A stretch of 61,510 nt of DNA from contig CAMBDY010000013.1 in the NCBI GenBank assembly GCA_945865525.1, positions 1-61,510 of the forward strand, written 5' to 3'. The notes under the pieces were generated by a model that had not been told where the DNA came from, searched no databases, and saw only the letters and a list, made by a program, of their open reading frames with translations. Of the stretch, positions 50,093 to 60,603 are shown in pieces. The stretch's first letter is position 1. Every line of letters begins with the position of its first letter. The stretch comes from Nitrospira lenta. GTDB lineage: Bacteria > Nitrospirota > Nitrospiria > Nitrospirales > Nitrospiraceae. The translations under genes and the position numbers were made by a program.

Positions 50093-50611
50093 ATGGCGAA
50101 AAATAAGAAGAAATTAGCGAAGAAGACCTCTGTTAAGGCGAAGTCTGCCGTCAAGAAGCCAGTGGCAAAAAAGATAGTCAAAAAAATCGTTAAGAAGTCA
50201 GCTCCGAAAAAAGAAACCAAGAAATCAGCTGCAAGGAAAATTGTAGCGAAGACGACCAAGAAGCGGTCGGGTGCGGCCCCTAAGGGAGTAGTGAAGAAAG
50301 CAGCCGTGACGAAGGCTGCCGTTGCCTCGTCCGTACCGGCGGCTTCCGCTCCTGTCAGAAAGTTTGTGCCGTCATTCGTGGAGGAGGCGCCTAAGGCGGG
50401 CCTGTTGCTGCGGCCGCTGAAATCCTCGATGCCGAAGGATACCGATCTGGAGGATGAGCTTCTAGACGATATGGATATGGCCGGCGAGGCCGATGAAATC
50501 GATGAAGACGTGGAAGAAGAGCTCACGCTAGACGGGGAAGATGGAGATTCCGATTTTCTCGAAAAACCGGAAAGCCTATTAGGCGACGGAGAAGATTATC
50601 ATACGCACTAA
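50093..50611 (+). CDS. Lysine-rich basic protein with acidic C-terminal tail
   Basis: A 172-residue protein with two opposite halves. Residues 1-90 are Lys/Ala/Val-rich (KKLAKKTSVKAKSAVKKP, then KKIVKKIVKKSAPKK), resembling histone H1-like and AlgP-type DNA-binding tails. The last 60 are strongly acidic (EDELLDDMDMAGEADEIDED). No globular domain or signal peptide. AAAGGAG precedes the ATG. It is probably a nucleoid- or RNA-associated protein; the function is inferred from composition only. Confidence 0.7.
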   Translation: MAKNKKKLAKKTSVKAKSAVKKPVAKKIVKKIVKKSAPKKETKKSAARKIVAKTTKKRSGAAPKGVVKKAAVTKAAVASSVPAASAPVRKFVPSFVEEAPKAGLLLRPLKSSMPKDTDLEDELLDDMDMAGEADEIDEDVEEELTLDGEDGDSDFLEKPESLLGDGEDYHTH

Positions 50612-50737
50612 CGCCTGTATGGGATTCAAGGTCTCGTCGAGTCGTCCAGCGAGATGAGGCTGGAACTTATTTCAGTATCGTAGCGCTTCTTCTGCCTGTG
50701 TGCCATCTTCCTGTTCCATGCCCGCGATGAATATCCT

Positions 50738-51184
50738 ATGAGTCATTTTTTGTTCGTGGCTGGTGCTTTGCGAGAGCGCACCTCGGAGGAGAGCGCTGAG
50801 CTGCAAATTGGGCACAGGCTCTGGGGGTTGTGCACTGGGCTGATCCGGAAGAATCTCCAGGCCTATCTGAATCCAGAGTCTCGCGGGCTGGTGTATGTGT
50901 TGAAGGTCGGACTCTGCGCGGAGTTTCAGATCCTATCGCCTGTGTTGGACTTCTCCGACCTGGATGCGTTTCTTAGCGATGACTTGAGGGTGGAAGCCCG
51001 ATTCGGTTTTGTGCGAATCAACGAGGTGCGCTCCTTAGCCTGTTCGTCCGGCGTTAGTCAGGCCTTGCTGCTGAATGTGCTGCAGATTCCCGATCAGGCC
51101 GAGCTCAACCGGCGACTGGCCTTAGGTATGCATCGGCTAATGCCAGCGGAGTACGACGCGATCATGCGGGGAGCGACGGGATAG
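50738..51184 (+). CDS. Protein of unknown function
   Basis: A 148-residue cytoplasmic protein I do not recognise. It mixes strands and helices (SHFLFVAGALRERTSEES, RGLVYVLKVGLCAEFQIL) and ends in a helical segment (LNRRLALGMHRLMPAEYDAIM). No signal or membrane segment and no clear ribosome binding site. It stands alone between the lysine-rich and pentapeptide-like genes. Confidence 0.5.
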   Translation: MSHFLFVAGALRERTSEESAELQIGHRLWGLCTGLIRKNLQAYLNPESRGLVYVLKVGLCAEFQILSPVLDFSDLDAFLSDDLRVEARFGFVRINEVRSLACSSGVSQALLLNVLQIPDQAELNRRLALGMHRLMPAEYDAIMRGATG

Positions 51185-51279
51185 AAATCGATCTATCGGA
51201 ACACAGCATCGCTCTAGGATCAACGATCGCCTCACGGCAATAGCCCCCCTGGATCACTCAAGACCAAAGAGGCGACCCA

Positions 51280-52371
51280 ATGGACTACGACGCTATCGCA
51301 AAGGGCCGTATGATAAATCGTGCCCGTATCTGGATCATGGTGGGAGGGCTGGCTCTTCTTTGGCTACCGTTGGAGGCGATGGCCTCGAACTGTCAGGTGG
51401 AGACGGTTGCCTCAGGGCTGGACGCAGCTCTGAAGCTACACCTGAGCGCTGACTGTACGGAGCAAGAGCGGGAGGCGCGAGCAGTCGATGCGACGCAGCT
51501 CTTGCGGGCGTTCACGGAGGGGAAGGGGATCGATCTCTCGGGAGTGGTCGTGCGCGGTGATTTATCGCTGGATGCGTTGACGGTCGGCCCCTTACCGCAG
51601 GAACTTGATGGAATGAAGGAGCTGCAGGGGCGAGTGGCCCGTGTGATTCCGGGTTCAATGATGATCGTGAATTCTGTGGTGCGAGGCTCGATTAGGCATC
51701 AATCGGCGCAAGGGCTGTTGGTCGTGAAGGGACCAGTTATGTTCAGCGGTACCACGTTTGAGCAGACCGTGGATCTTTCTCGGACCGTATTTGTGCAGTC
51801 CGTAACCCTGTCGGGTGCGATATTTCTAAAAGAAAGTTATTTTGTGCAGGACCGATTTCTCAGCAATGTACTTGCTGAGAAAACGGCCTTTGGTCCTCAT
51901 ACGAGATTTCACCGAGCGGTGTTCGAGGGGCCGGTGACCTTTCAGCAGTCGGGGTTCAACGGGTTGGCGGAGTTCCTTGAGGTGGTGTTTCAGAAGGATG
52001 CCAATCTGTCGCGCACCTATTTCAAGTTGGGCACCGGGTTTTCTGGGAGCCGTTTTCATGGGTTGGCTGATTTCTCCGAGGCATCGTTTGACCGCGAGGC
52101 GTTTTTCACTTTCACCCTGTTCGAGGGGGAGGCCTCTTTTCGTCGGGCTACGTTTCGATCAACGGCGGATTTTTCCGATGCCAAGTTTAAGGGGCGGGAC
52201 GATTTCTCCAAGGTCTTTTTTGAGAAGGGTCCCGAGTTTACCCGGGCGACCAGATCTGCGACCGGACAGATACCTCTGGGGATCGAAAATCCAACCACCC
52301 AATATGTCATTACTCTTTCCCTCCTCATCTTCAGCGGTATGCTGATTGCCTATCTGATCCGGTCACGGTAG
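51280..52371 (+). CDS. Exported pentapeptide-repeat-like protein with C-terminal membrane anchor
   Basis: A 363-residue protein with a signal peptide (IMVGGLALLWLPLEAMAS), a region of five-residue-periodic repeats from about residue 150 to 330 (TFEQTVDLSRTVF, HGLADFSEASFD, STADFSDAKFKG) and a C-terminal membrane helix (YVITLSLLIFSGMLIAYLI) ending in Arg-Ser-Arg. The repeats predict a right-handed beta helix outside the inner membrane. ATG 51310 is an alternative start. The role is unknown. Confidence 0.75.
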   Translation: MDYDAIAKGRMINRARIWIMVGGLALLWLPLEAMASNCQVETVASGLDAALKLHLSADCTEQEREARAVDATQLLRAFTEGKGIDLSGVVVRGDLSLDALTVGPLPQELDGMKELQGRVARVIPGSMMIVNSVVRGSIRHQSAQGLLVVKGPVMFSGTTFEQTVDLSRTVFVQSVTLSGAIFLKESYFVQDRFLSNVLAEKTAFGPHTRFHRAVFEGPVTFQQSGFNGLAEFLEVVFQKDANLSRTYFKLGTGFSGSRFHGLADFSEASFDREAFFTFTLFEGEASFRRATFRSTADFSDAKFKGRDDFSKVFFEKGPEFTRATRSATGQIPLGIENPTTQYVITLSLLIFSGMLIAYLIRSR

Positions 52372-52408
52372 GGGACAGACCTCTTTACCCCTAGTAATAG
52401 ATCAAGGC

Positions 52409-53239
52409 TTGCTCCATGCCCCCAAAGCTGGTATAAACCGCCTTGTGGATAACCACTTTGATGATATAGAACAAACTGAACTGCCCTATCAGGTTCGCAT
52501 CGAGAACTTTGAAGGGCCGCTTGATCTCTTGCTCCATCTTATTAAGAAGAGCGAGATCAATATCTATGACATTCCCATCCATCTGATCGCTCAGCAATAT
52601 CTGGCGTATATCGAAGCGATGGAAGATCTCAATCTTGCGGTGGCAGGAGAATTTTTGGTCATGGCCGCAACGCTAATTCAGATTAAATCCAAGATGCTGT
52701 TACCGGTCGATGAGACCGCCGTTAATGAGGAAGACGGGCCGGACCCGCGCGAAGAATTAGTGCGGCGGTTGCTCGAGTACAAGCAGTTCAAGGAGGCCGC
52801 CAATCAGTTGGAAGAAAATGAGCGTTTGTGGCGGGAGATTTATAGTCGTGAGCAGAGTCAGCCGGTTGATCTGAAGTCGGATGAGAGGCTGATGGAGAAT
52901 GTTAGCCTATTTGATCTTGTCGATGCTTTGCAGGGCATTCTCGATCGCACTCCCGGCAAAAAGTTCATGGATATTCTGCCAGATAATTTGACCGTTCGGG
53001 AGCGGATGAGCGCGATTTTGCAAATGCTGGAAGGGCAGGAGTCGGTGAATTTTGTCGAGTTGTTTGAGCCGTCCTGCCATCGCCTGGTCATCATCGTCAC
53101 ATTTCTGGCGTTGCTGGAACTCATGCGGCTTAACACGGCTCGGATCTACCAAGCGGAAAACTTTGGGCCGATTCTTGTGTCGCGCGCTTTTTCCCTCGCA
53201 CCAGACCTGGCGGAATTAGATGATTCTGAATGGAGGTAA
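52409..53239 (+). CDS. scpA: Segregation and condensation protein A
   Basis: A kleisin subunit of the Smc-ScpAB condensin. The N-terminal Smc-binding domain contains YQVRIENFEGPLDLLLHLI and NIYDIPIHLIAQQYL, and the C-terminal winged helix has FLALLELMRLNTARIYQ. The longest frame starts at TTG 52409; the conserved part begins near residue 26, and GTG 52445 is another option, so the start is uncertain. It overlaps the start region of scpB, its standard partner. Confidence 0.94.
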   Translation: MLHAPKAGINRLVDNHFDDIEQTELPYQVRIENFEGPLDLLLHLIKKSEINIYDIPIHLIAQQYLAYIEAMEDLNLAVAGEFLVMAATLIQIKSKMLLPVDETAVNEEDGPDPREELVRRLLEYKQFKEAANQLEENERLWREIYSREQSQPVDLKSDERLMENVSLFDLVDALQGILDRTPGKKFMDILPDNLTVRERMSAILQMLEGQESVNFVELFEPSCHRLVIIVTFLALLELMRLNTARIYQAENFGPILVSRAFSLAPDLAELDDSEWR

Positions 53240-53241
53240 GT

Positions 53242-54093
53242 ATGAGCATGAGCTCAACCGTTGAACAGGAAGTGGACGACATGACGTTGGTCGATACGCC
53301 GCCGGCTATCGAGGCCCGCGAGGCGCAGGCGCCAGACTCAGCGGCGAAGGATGTCATTGCCGAGGCGATGAGCCGCCAGTGTGCCGCAATTGATGTGCGG
53401 GAGTTGAAAGCGATTCTTGAAGCCATCTTGTTCGTGTCGCCTGAGCCGATGCCGGTTGCGCGGCTCATGTCCATCGTGAGCTCGGTTTCACGGGCCGAAG
53501 TGGTGCAGGCACTGGATATTCTTACGCACGACTTGGACCAAGAAGGGCGCGGTATTCAGCTCGTCCAAGTGGCCGGCGGGTATCGGCTGGTGACGAAGCA
53601 GGAGTATGGTCCCTGGTTGAAGCGGATGGATAAAGCCAAGGCGGCGCAAAAATTGTCGCGCTCCGCGCTCGAATCCCTGGCTATCATTGCCTACAAGCAG
53701 CCACTCGTGCGATCTGAGATCGAAGCGATCCGTGGTGTGGAGACGTCTGGTGTCCTGCGTACGTTATGTGAACGGCAGTTGGTCCGGATCGTCGGGCGGA
53801 AAGACGTGCCCGGTCGGCCGATCATGTATGGAACGACTAAGTTCTTCCTCGAACATTTCGGGCTCCAAGATCTGACCCAGCTTCCGCCGTTGCGCGAGTT
53901 CAAAGAGCTCGGTGAGTCCGAGCAAGTGCTCCTGCCGATCGAACAGGAGTCCTTGGTGGCGGTCCTGACCTCCGAGTTGTCTGACTCCGCGACCCTCCCT
54001 GTCACGAGCGATCTGGCGGAAGGCGAGTCGGTGTTGGACTTCGATGTAACGACTAACGAAACGTTCCTCCAGGAACCGGTCAAACAAGCCTAA
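53242..54093 (+). CDS. scpB: Segregation and condensation protein B
   Basis: A protein of about 283 residues with tandem winged-helix domains that dimerises and binds ScpA. ELKAILEAILFVSPEPMPVA, SRSALESLAIIAYKQPLVRSE and RGVETSGVLRTLCERQLV are family hallmarks. The first 45 residues and the last 55 are extensions of low complexity beyond the core. ATG 53242 or 53248 is favoured because GGAGGT lies just before (53232-53237); it starts within a few bases of the scpA stop. Confidence 0.94.
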   Translation: MSMSSTVEQEVDDMTLVDTPPAIEAREAQAPDSAAKDVIAEAMSRQCAAIDVRELKAILEAILFVSPEPMPVARLMSIVSSVSRAEVVQALDILTHDLDQEGRGIQLVQVAGGYRLVTKQEYGPWLKRMDKAKAAQKLSRSALESLAIIAYKQPLVRSEIEAIRGVETSGVLRTLCERQLVRIVGRKDVPGRPIMYGTTKFFLEHFGLQDLTQLPPLREFKELGESEQVLLPIEQESLVAVLTSELSDSATLPVTSDLAEGESVLDFDVTTNETFLQEPVKQA

Positions 54094-54176
54094 TCAGTTC
54101 TGTTTCAACAGGCCCCACCATCCCTTTCCCTGGCGGCTGCGCGTGGCGTGCCCCGCAAAAGCTTTTTAGGGCCCCG

Positions 54177-54206
54177 TTGACTCCCCTTAAGCCGCTTTGT
54201 TAGAAT
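54177..54206 (+). promoter_or_regulatory. Candidate sigma-70 promoter for the NHL/FN3 gene
   Basis: TTGACT (54177-54182) and TAGAAT (54201-54206) with an 18-base spacer, 80 bases before the next start codon in the 193-base gap after scpB. Inferred from base matches only. Confidence 0.35.
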
Positions 54207-54286
54207 TCCCTTTCTCAATCTAAGCTATTGAAAGAGGGGAACTTCTTCGATATTCCCCCAGTCCTAATCATACGAGGCACCACCAA

Positions 54287-57277
54287 ATGATCAAAGCATG
54301 GCTATTCGACGAGATGTTTCGGTTCGACCGAACGCATCTGAGCATCGAAGAACTTCAGGGCGAATGGGGTGCGGGCGACTCAATCACGCAAGAAGAAGAC
54401 CTTCCACCTCCTCCGGCGAGCATAGCCGTCAAGTCTGGCAATGGCCAGGCCACCATTACATGGGACCCCGTTCCCGAGGCCATGTATTACAATCTCTATT
54501 TCAAAACGACCAAAGGTGTGATGATCAAGTTTTCCGATCTCACGCGTCCCATTGCCGGCGACGATGACTTTAAGGCCGTCATTGGGGTGACGAAAGAGAA
54601 CGGTACTTGCGTCGAAGGCGTCCAAAGCCCCTTCGTGCATGACGATCTGGCGAACGGCACTTGCTACTATTACGTGGTGACCGTGGTTACGCAGAAAGGA
54701 GAGAGTCGCGAGTCCAAGGAAGTCATGGCTGTTCCCTCGCCCTATCTGCTGGCTATGAGTATCGGGTGCGAAGGCGTCGATGACGGTGAGTTCAGCTCAC
54801 CCACCGGTATCACGCTCGATAAAGACGGCAACATCTATGTGGCCGATACCGATAACCATTCGATTCAAAAGCTTGATAAGACTGGAAAGTTTGTTGCTCG
54901 TTGGGGCGGCGATCCTTCCTCTCAGGAAGGTAGCTTCTACTATCCCCGTGGCTTGGCCATCGGACCGAACAACGTGCTGTATATCGCGGACAGCGGCAAT
55001 AACCGTATTCAGAAGCTTGATCTTGACGGTACGGTGATGCAGGCCTGGGGCAAGTTCGGCTTCGCCTGGCGCGGTGCTGATATGGGCCGGTTCGATGTGC
55101 CCTGGGGGCTCGCGACAGACGCAGAGGGGAATCTTTATGTGTCCGACACGAGCAACTCCCGCATTCAGAAATTCACTGCGGATGGACAGGCGCTGCTCAA
55201 GTGGGGCCGCGATGGCAGCTTCGACGGAGCCTTCTTCTACCCCCGCGGCGTAGCGGTCGACTTTGCCGGTAACATCTTCGTGGCGGATGAAAGCAACAAT
55301 CGCATTCAGAAGTTCGATGTCCGTGGGAGCTTTCTGGCCAAGTGGGGCCGTGATGGCGCGGGCCCAGGGCAATTCAAGTCTCCGTGGGGCATCGCCTGCG
55401 ATGCGCTCGGTAATGTTTATGTCGTTGATACCGGCAACCATCGCATTCAAAAGTTCGATGGCAACGGGGCGTTCCTCTGCGCCTGGGGAAACCGCGGGCG
55501 GGCTGAAGGGCAGTTGAACTATCCGTACGGGATCGCCGTTGACAAAGAAGGCGCCGTTTTTGTGGTCGATAGCGGCAATGGTCGCGTGCTGAAGTATGTG
55601 CCAACCGAAGAAGAGCTTGATCGCGGGAAGGATGTGGCCGCTACCCCCTCTTCCAGCTTGGTCCCGAGTGAGACGCCTGCGCCCCGTAGCGTAGCGGTCA
55701 AGGCCGGCGATACGGAAACCTTCCTTAGTTGGATGGAGGTGTCTGGCGCCCAGTCCTATAATTTGTATTTTAATACGCTTCCGGAACTCACGATTCAGTC
55801 GGCGACGAAGGTCGAGGGCGTGACGAACCCCTATACGCATACCGGCCTGTCGAACGATACCCCGTACCATTATGCCATGACCGCCGTCTTCGAAAACGGT
55901 ATGGAAAGCGAGTTGTCGAGTGAGGTGATCGCCACGCCGGTGCTCATTGATGTTACGGCGCCGCAGAACCCCTATGCCGTACTCAACCATGGTGCCTTCA
56001 TGACGAATACGCCGGAGGTGATCGTCACGATTTCGGCGGACGACGTCGATTCGGGAGTGGCGGCTTATTTCACTTCGGAAGCGCCGATGACTCCGATGGC
56101 TGGGACGCCGGGATGGATCGAAGTCATGCCACCGGCTATCAAGTTCGGCGCGACGATCCCGTTTATTTTGTCTCCGGGAGACGGGCAGAAAGCGGTTTAT
56201 GTCTGGTTCAAGGATGAGGGTGGAAACGTATCCACTCCTGCCACGACCACAATTCTGGTCAATACGTCTGGCTACCTCTGCGTGGCCGAATGGGGCAGGA
56301 CTGGCCGCGGTGCGTCGTTGTTGCATGGTGGTGAGTTCATGGCTCCGGTGTACGGGCTGGCTGTCGATCAGCAGGGATCGCTGTTCGTAGTCGATAACGG
56401 CAACAACCGAATTCAGAAGTTCGACAATGCCGGGAACTTCATCATTCTGTGGGGAAACTTTGGTTCCGCCAATTCGAACTTCCATAACCCGACCGGCATT
56501 GCCTGCGATGGGGCGGGTAACGTCTGGGTGGTCGATACGAACAATCACCGTGTGCAGAAATTCGACGGGAAGCTCGGCGGCTATCTGATGAAGTTCGGAT
56601 CGCGTGGCAACGGCGAAGGGCAGTTCAATTCACCTTGGGGCATCGCGGTCGATCGGGTTCGCGGGTATGTCTACGTGGTGGATAGCGCCAACTTCCGTGT
56701 CCAGAAATTCGATATGAACGGGGAATTCATCATGTCCTGGGGTAGCTTCGGAAACGGCGACGGCCAGTTCTACTTCCCGCGCGGTATCGCCGTCGACCAG
56801 ACGGACGGGTTCGTGTACGTCGTAGACATGGGGAATCACCGGATTCAGAAATTCGATACTAGTACCAACGTGCTGCCGCAGTTGTTGACTAGGTGGGGTG
56901 GCAGTTCCGAACCGGGCCACGCCAGCAGTCCGCTCGCGCAGGAGGCCGGTCAGCTGCGGTCTCCCTGGGGCATTACGGTCGATGGCGCCGGTGATGTCTA
57001 CGTGTCGGATACGGGCAACCATCGTGTTGAGAAGTTCGATAAAGAAGGCAACTTTATCACCCAATGGGGCGGGTTCGGGAATGGCAAGGGACAATTCAAC
57101 TTCCCTTATGGCATTACCGTCGATGCGAGGGGCAGTGTGTTCGCCGTCGACAGTGGAAACACCCGAGTCGAGCAGTTCATGCCGGCTGACGAGGGGAGCG
57201 AACGGCTCGAGGAAAATGCTGCGAGCGCCGCTGAAATTGAGAATGCACAGGTCATGGGCACGTCAAGGAAATTGTAA
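54287..57277 (+). CDS. Double NHL beta-propeller protein with FN3 domains
   Basis: A 996-residue protein. Order: FN3-like domain (about 40-150), six NHL blades (about 155-445, each with a PxGI/PRGL turn followed by GNIYVADTDNHSIQKL-type strand), second FN3 (about 460-555), an Ig-like domain (about 556-660), then six more blades (about 670-975). Twelve blades make two six-bladed propellers, a fold for binding proteins, RNA or sugars. There is no signal peptide; it opens MIKAWLFDEMFRFDRTH. A helical C-terminus rich in Glu/Ala follows. Function unknown. guaB follows after 39 bases. Confidence 0.82.
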   Translation: MIKAWLFDEMFRFDRTHLSIEELQGEWGAGDSITQEEDLPPPPASIAVKSGNGQATITWDPVPEAMYYNLYFKTTKGVMIKFSDLTRPIAGDDDFKAVIGVTKENGTCVEGVQSPFVHDDLANGTCYYYVVTVVTQKGESRESKEVMAVPSPYLLAMSIGCEGVDDGEFSSPTGITLDKDGNIYVADTDNHSIQKLDKTGKFVARWGGDPSSQEGSFYYPRGLAIGPNNVLYIADSGNNRIQKLDLDGTVMQAWGKFGFAWRGADMGRFDVPWGLATDAEGNLYVSDTSNSRIQKFTADGQALLKWGRDGSFDGAFFYPRGVAVDFAGNIFVADESNNRIQKFDVRGSFLAKWGRDGAGPGQFKSPWGIACDALGNVYVVDTGNHRIQKFDGNGAFLCAWGNRGRAEGQLNYPYGIAVDKEGAVFVVDSGNGRVLKYVPTEEELDRGKDVAATPSSSLVPSETPAPRSVAVKAGDTETFLSWMEVSGAQSYNLYFNTLPELTIQSATKVEGVTNPYTHTGLSNDTPYHYAMTAVFENGMESELSSEVIATPVLIDVTAPQNPYAVLNHGAFMTNTPEVIVTISADDVDSGVAAYFTSEAPMTPMAGTPGWIEVMPPAIKFGATIPFILSPGDGQKAVYVWFKDEGGNVSTPATTTILVNTSGYLCVAEWGRTGRGASLLHGGEFMAPVYGLAVDQQGSLFVVDNGNNRIQKFDNAGNFIILWGNFGSANSNFHNPTGIACDGAGNVWVVDTNNHRVQKFDGKLGGYLMKFGSRGNGEGQFNSPWGIAVDRVRGYVYVVDSANFRVQKFDMNGEFIMSWGSFGNGDGQFYFPRGIAVDQTDGFVYVVDMGNHRIQKFDTSTNVLPQLLTRWGGSSEPGHASSPLAQEAGQLRSPWGITVDGAGDVYVSDTGNHRVEKFDKEGNFITQWGGFGNGKGQFNFPYGITVDARGSVFAVDSGNTRVEQFMPADEGSERLEENAASAAEIENAQVMGTSRKL

Positions 57278-57307
57278 GAGCGTCACAAAGGTTTGAGGAG
57301 TTGGTAA

Positions 57308-58783
<1,476 letters not shown>

Positions 58784-58883
58784 TCCCGCGTGAATTGTCC
58801 CTCGCGAAGCGTATCGCGTAAGCAAGATCTAGCTTTCATTTTATTAGACGAACGACGCGTCACGTTTCACGAACGACGAGCTA

Positions 58884-60443
58884 ATGGAACTCTGGCACAA
58901 TAGAATTCTCGTCCTCGATTTCGGGTCGCAGTATACCCAACTCATCGCGCGTCGCATCCGTGAGGCGCATGTGTATTCGCAGATCCTCCCCTGCACGGCC
59001 TCGCTAGCGACGATTCTGGCCTACCGCCCGCAAGGGATCGTATTATCCGGCGGCCCCTCGAGCGTCTACGAAAAAAAAGCGCCTACCGTGCCCAAGGGAA
59101 TCTTCGATTTGGGCATTCCCATTCTTGGCATTTGTTACGGAATGCAGCTCGTCACCTATTTATCCGGTGGTGCGGTTGCCAAGTCCAAGCATCGGGAATA
59201 TGGGCGGGCCGAGTTGACCATCGACGACACAAGCAACCTCTTTAAGGGTATTGGCAGGAATGGCGCAACGGTCGTTTGGATGTCGCACGGGGACCGTATT
59301 GACCGGATGCCGCCAGGCTTCCGGTCGATCGCGCACACGGTCAATTCCCCGGTGGCGGCCATGAAGCGGGATGACCATAAGCAGCGGATCTATTGCCTCC
59401 AGTTTCATCCAGAAGTGGTCCATACGGCGGAAGGGAGCCAGATCCTTCGGAACTTTGTCTATGGCATCTGCGGTTGCAAGGCGACCTGGACCATGCAGTC
59501 CTATGTGGAGACGGCGGTACAGCAGATTCGCGCGCAGGTGGGCAAGGAACGTGTGATCTGCGCCTTGAGCGGAGGGGTCGATTCCTCCGTGGCTGCTGCC
59601 TTAACGCATCGGGCGATTGGCGACCAGCTCACGTGTATCTTCGTGGACAATGGATTGCTGCGTAGTGGAGAGAAAGAGGAAGTCAAGCAAACCTTTGCGA
59701 AGCAGCTCCATCTGAACTTGCGGATCATTGATGCGTCAGACGTATTTCTCGCCAAACTCAAAGGGGTGGTTGATCCGGAGCGGAAGCGAAAAATCATTGG
59801 GAAGCAGTTCATCGAGCAATTTCAGGCCGAAGCCAAAAAGAAATCTGGTGGCGTGAAGTTTCTGGTTCAAGGCACGCTCTATCCTGACGTCATTGAAAGT
59901 GTGAGTTTCAAGGGCCCATCGGCCACGATCAAGACGCATCATAATGTCGGCGGGCTGCCAGCGCGGATGAAGCTGAAGCTGATCGAGCCGCTGCGTGAAC
60001 TCTTTAAGGATGAAGTACGGGTGCTCGGGAAGGAATTGGGGCTACCGGATGAGATCGTGTGGCGGCAGCCCTTCCCTGGACCGGGCCTGGCCATCCGGGT
60101 TCTGGGCGCACTCACCAAGGAGCGGCTGACCATCGTGCGAGCAGCTGAGTCTATTTTCGATCAGGAGATTCGTGCTGCCGGTCTGTATCGGGAGATTTGG
60201 CAGTCGCTGGCCGTGCTCTTGCCGATCAGGACTGTGGGCGTTATGGGCGACCAACGGACCTATGAGCATGTTATTGCGCTTCGCGCCGTGACAAGCGTGG
60301 ACGGAATGACGGCCGATTGGGCTAAGATTCCGAATGACGTCCTGGGGAAGATCTCAAACCGCATCATCAACGAAGTCAAAGGCGTGAACCGAGTGGTCTA
60401 CGACATCAGCTCAAAGCCTCCGGCTACGATAGAGTGGGAGTGA
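58884..60443 (+). CDS. guaA: GMP synthase (glutamine-hydrolysing)
   Basis: A 519-residue enzyme amidating XMP to GMP. The glutaminase half has [10 protein letters not shown] with the nucleophile and FHPEVVHT. The synthase half has the P-loop [11 protein letters not shown] and the dimerisation domain ending PPATIEWE. The C-terminus is complete. The sequence immediately downstream of the stop turns AT-rich and encodes an integrase; the 3' end of guaA is a described island insertion site, and an intact end is expected because such elements rebuild it. Confidence 0.98.
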   Translation: MELWHNRILVLDFGSQYTQLIARRIREAHVYSQILPCTASLATILAYRPQGIVLSGGPSSVYEKKAPTVPKGIFDLGIPILGICYGMQLVTYLSGGAVAKSKHREYGRAELTIDDTSNLFKGIGRNGATVVWMSHGDRIDRMPPGFRSIAHTVNSPVAAMKRDDHKQRIYCLQFHPEVVHTAEGSQILRNFVYGICGCKATWTMQSYVETAVQQIRAQVGKERVICALSGGVDSSVAAALTHRAIGDQLTCIFVDNGLLRSGEKEEVKQTFAKQLHLNLRIIDASDVFLAKLKGVVDPERKRKIIGKQFIEQFQAEAKKKSGGVKFLVQGTLYPDVIESVSFKGPSATIKTHHNVGGLPARMKLKLIEPLRELFKDEVRVLGKELGLPDEIVWRQPFPGPGLAIRVLGALTKERLTIVRAAESIFDQEIRAAGLYREIWQSLAVLLPIRTVGVMGDQRTYEHVIALRAVTSVDGMTADWAKIPNDVLGKISNRIINEVKGVNRVVYDISSKPPATIEWE

Positions 60444-60496
60444 CTTTTTGAACGTAAGTAGTTGATTTATATAGGTTTTCTACTTACACAAAAGTT
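60427..60496 (+). other. Candidate attachment site and inverted repeat at the guaA 3' end
   Basis: The last 17 bases of guaA (60427-60443) are the part usually duplicated as the attachment core in guaA-type islands. Directly after it, GTAAGTAG (60454-60461) and CTACTTAC (60480-60487) form an inverted repeat extended by partly matching ACTTTTTGAAC and CACAAAAGTT. It could be recombinase binding sites. The far copy of the core lies outside the window, so this is inference. Confidence 0.45.
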
Positions 60497-60603
60497 CCAC
60501 AACTCAAAAAAGACTGTTGATTTTATTGAGAAAAGACTTTACAGTTACACGTAAAGCCGCACAGCGTAGCGGCTACTCAAAAACGTAGCTACTCTAAAGT
60601 CCA

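Noticed and set aside
54797..56548. Leftward open frame of 583 codons antisense to the NHL/FN3 gene
   Set aside because: Its length follows from the repeated, stop-poor codons of the NHL blades on the other strand; the product is His/Arg-rich without domains, and the rightward frame has clear blade structure.
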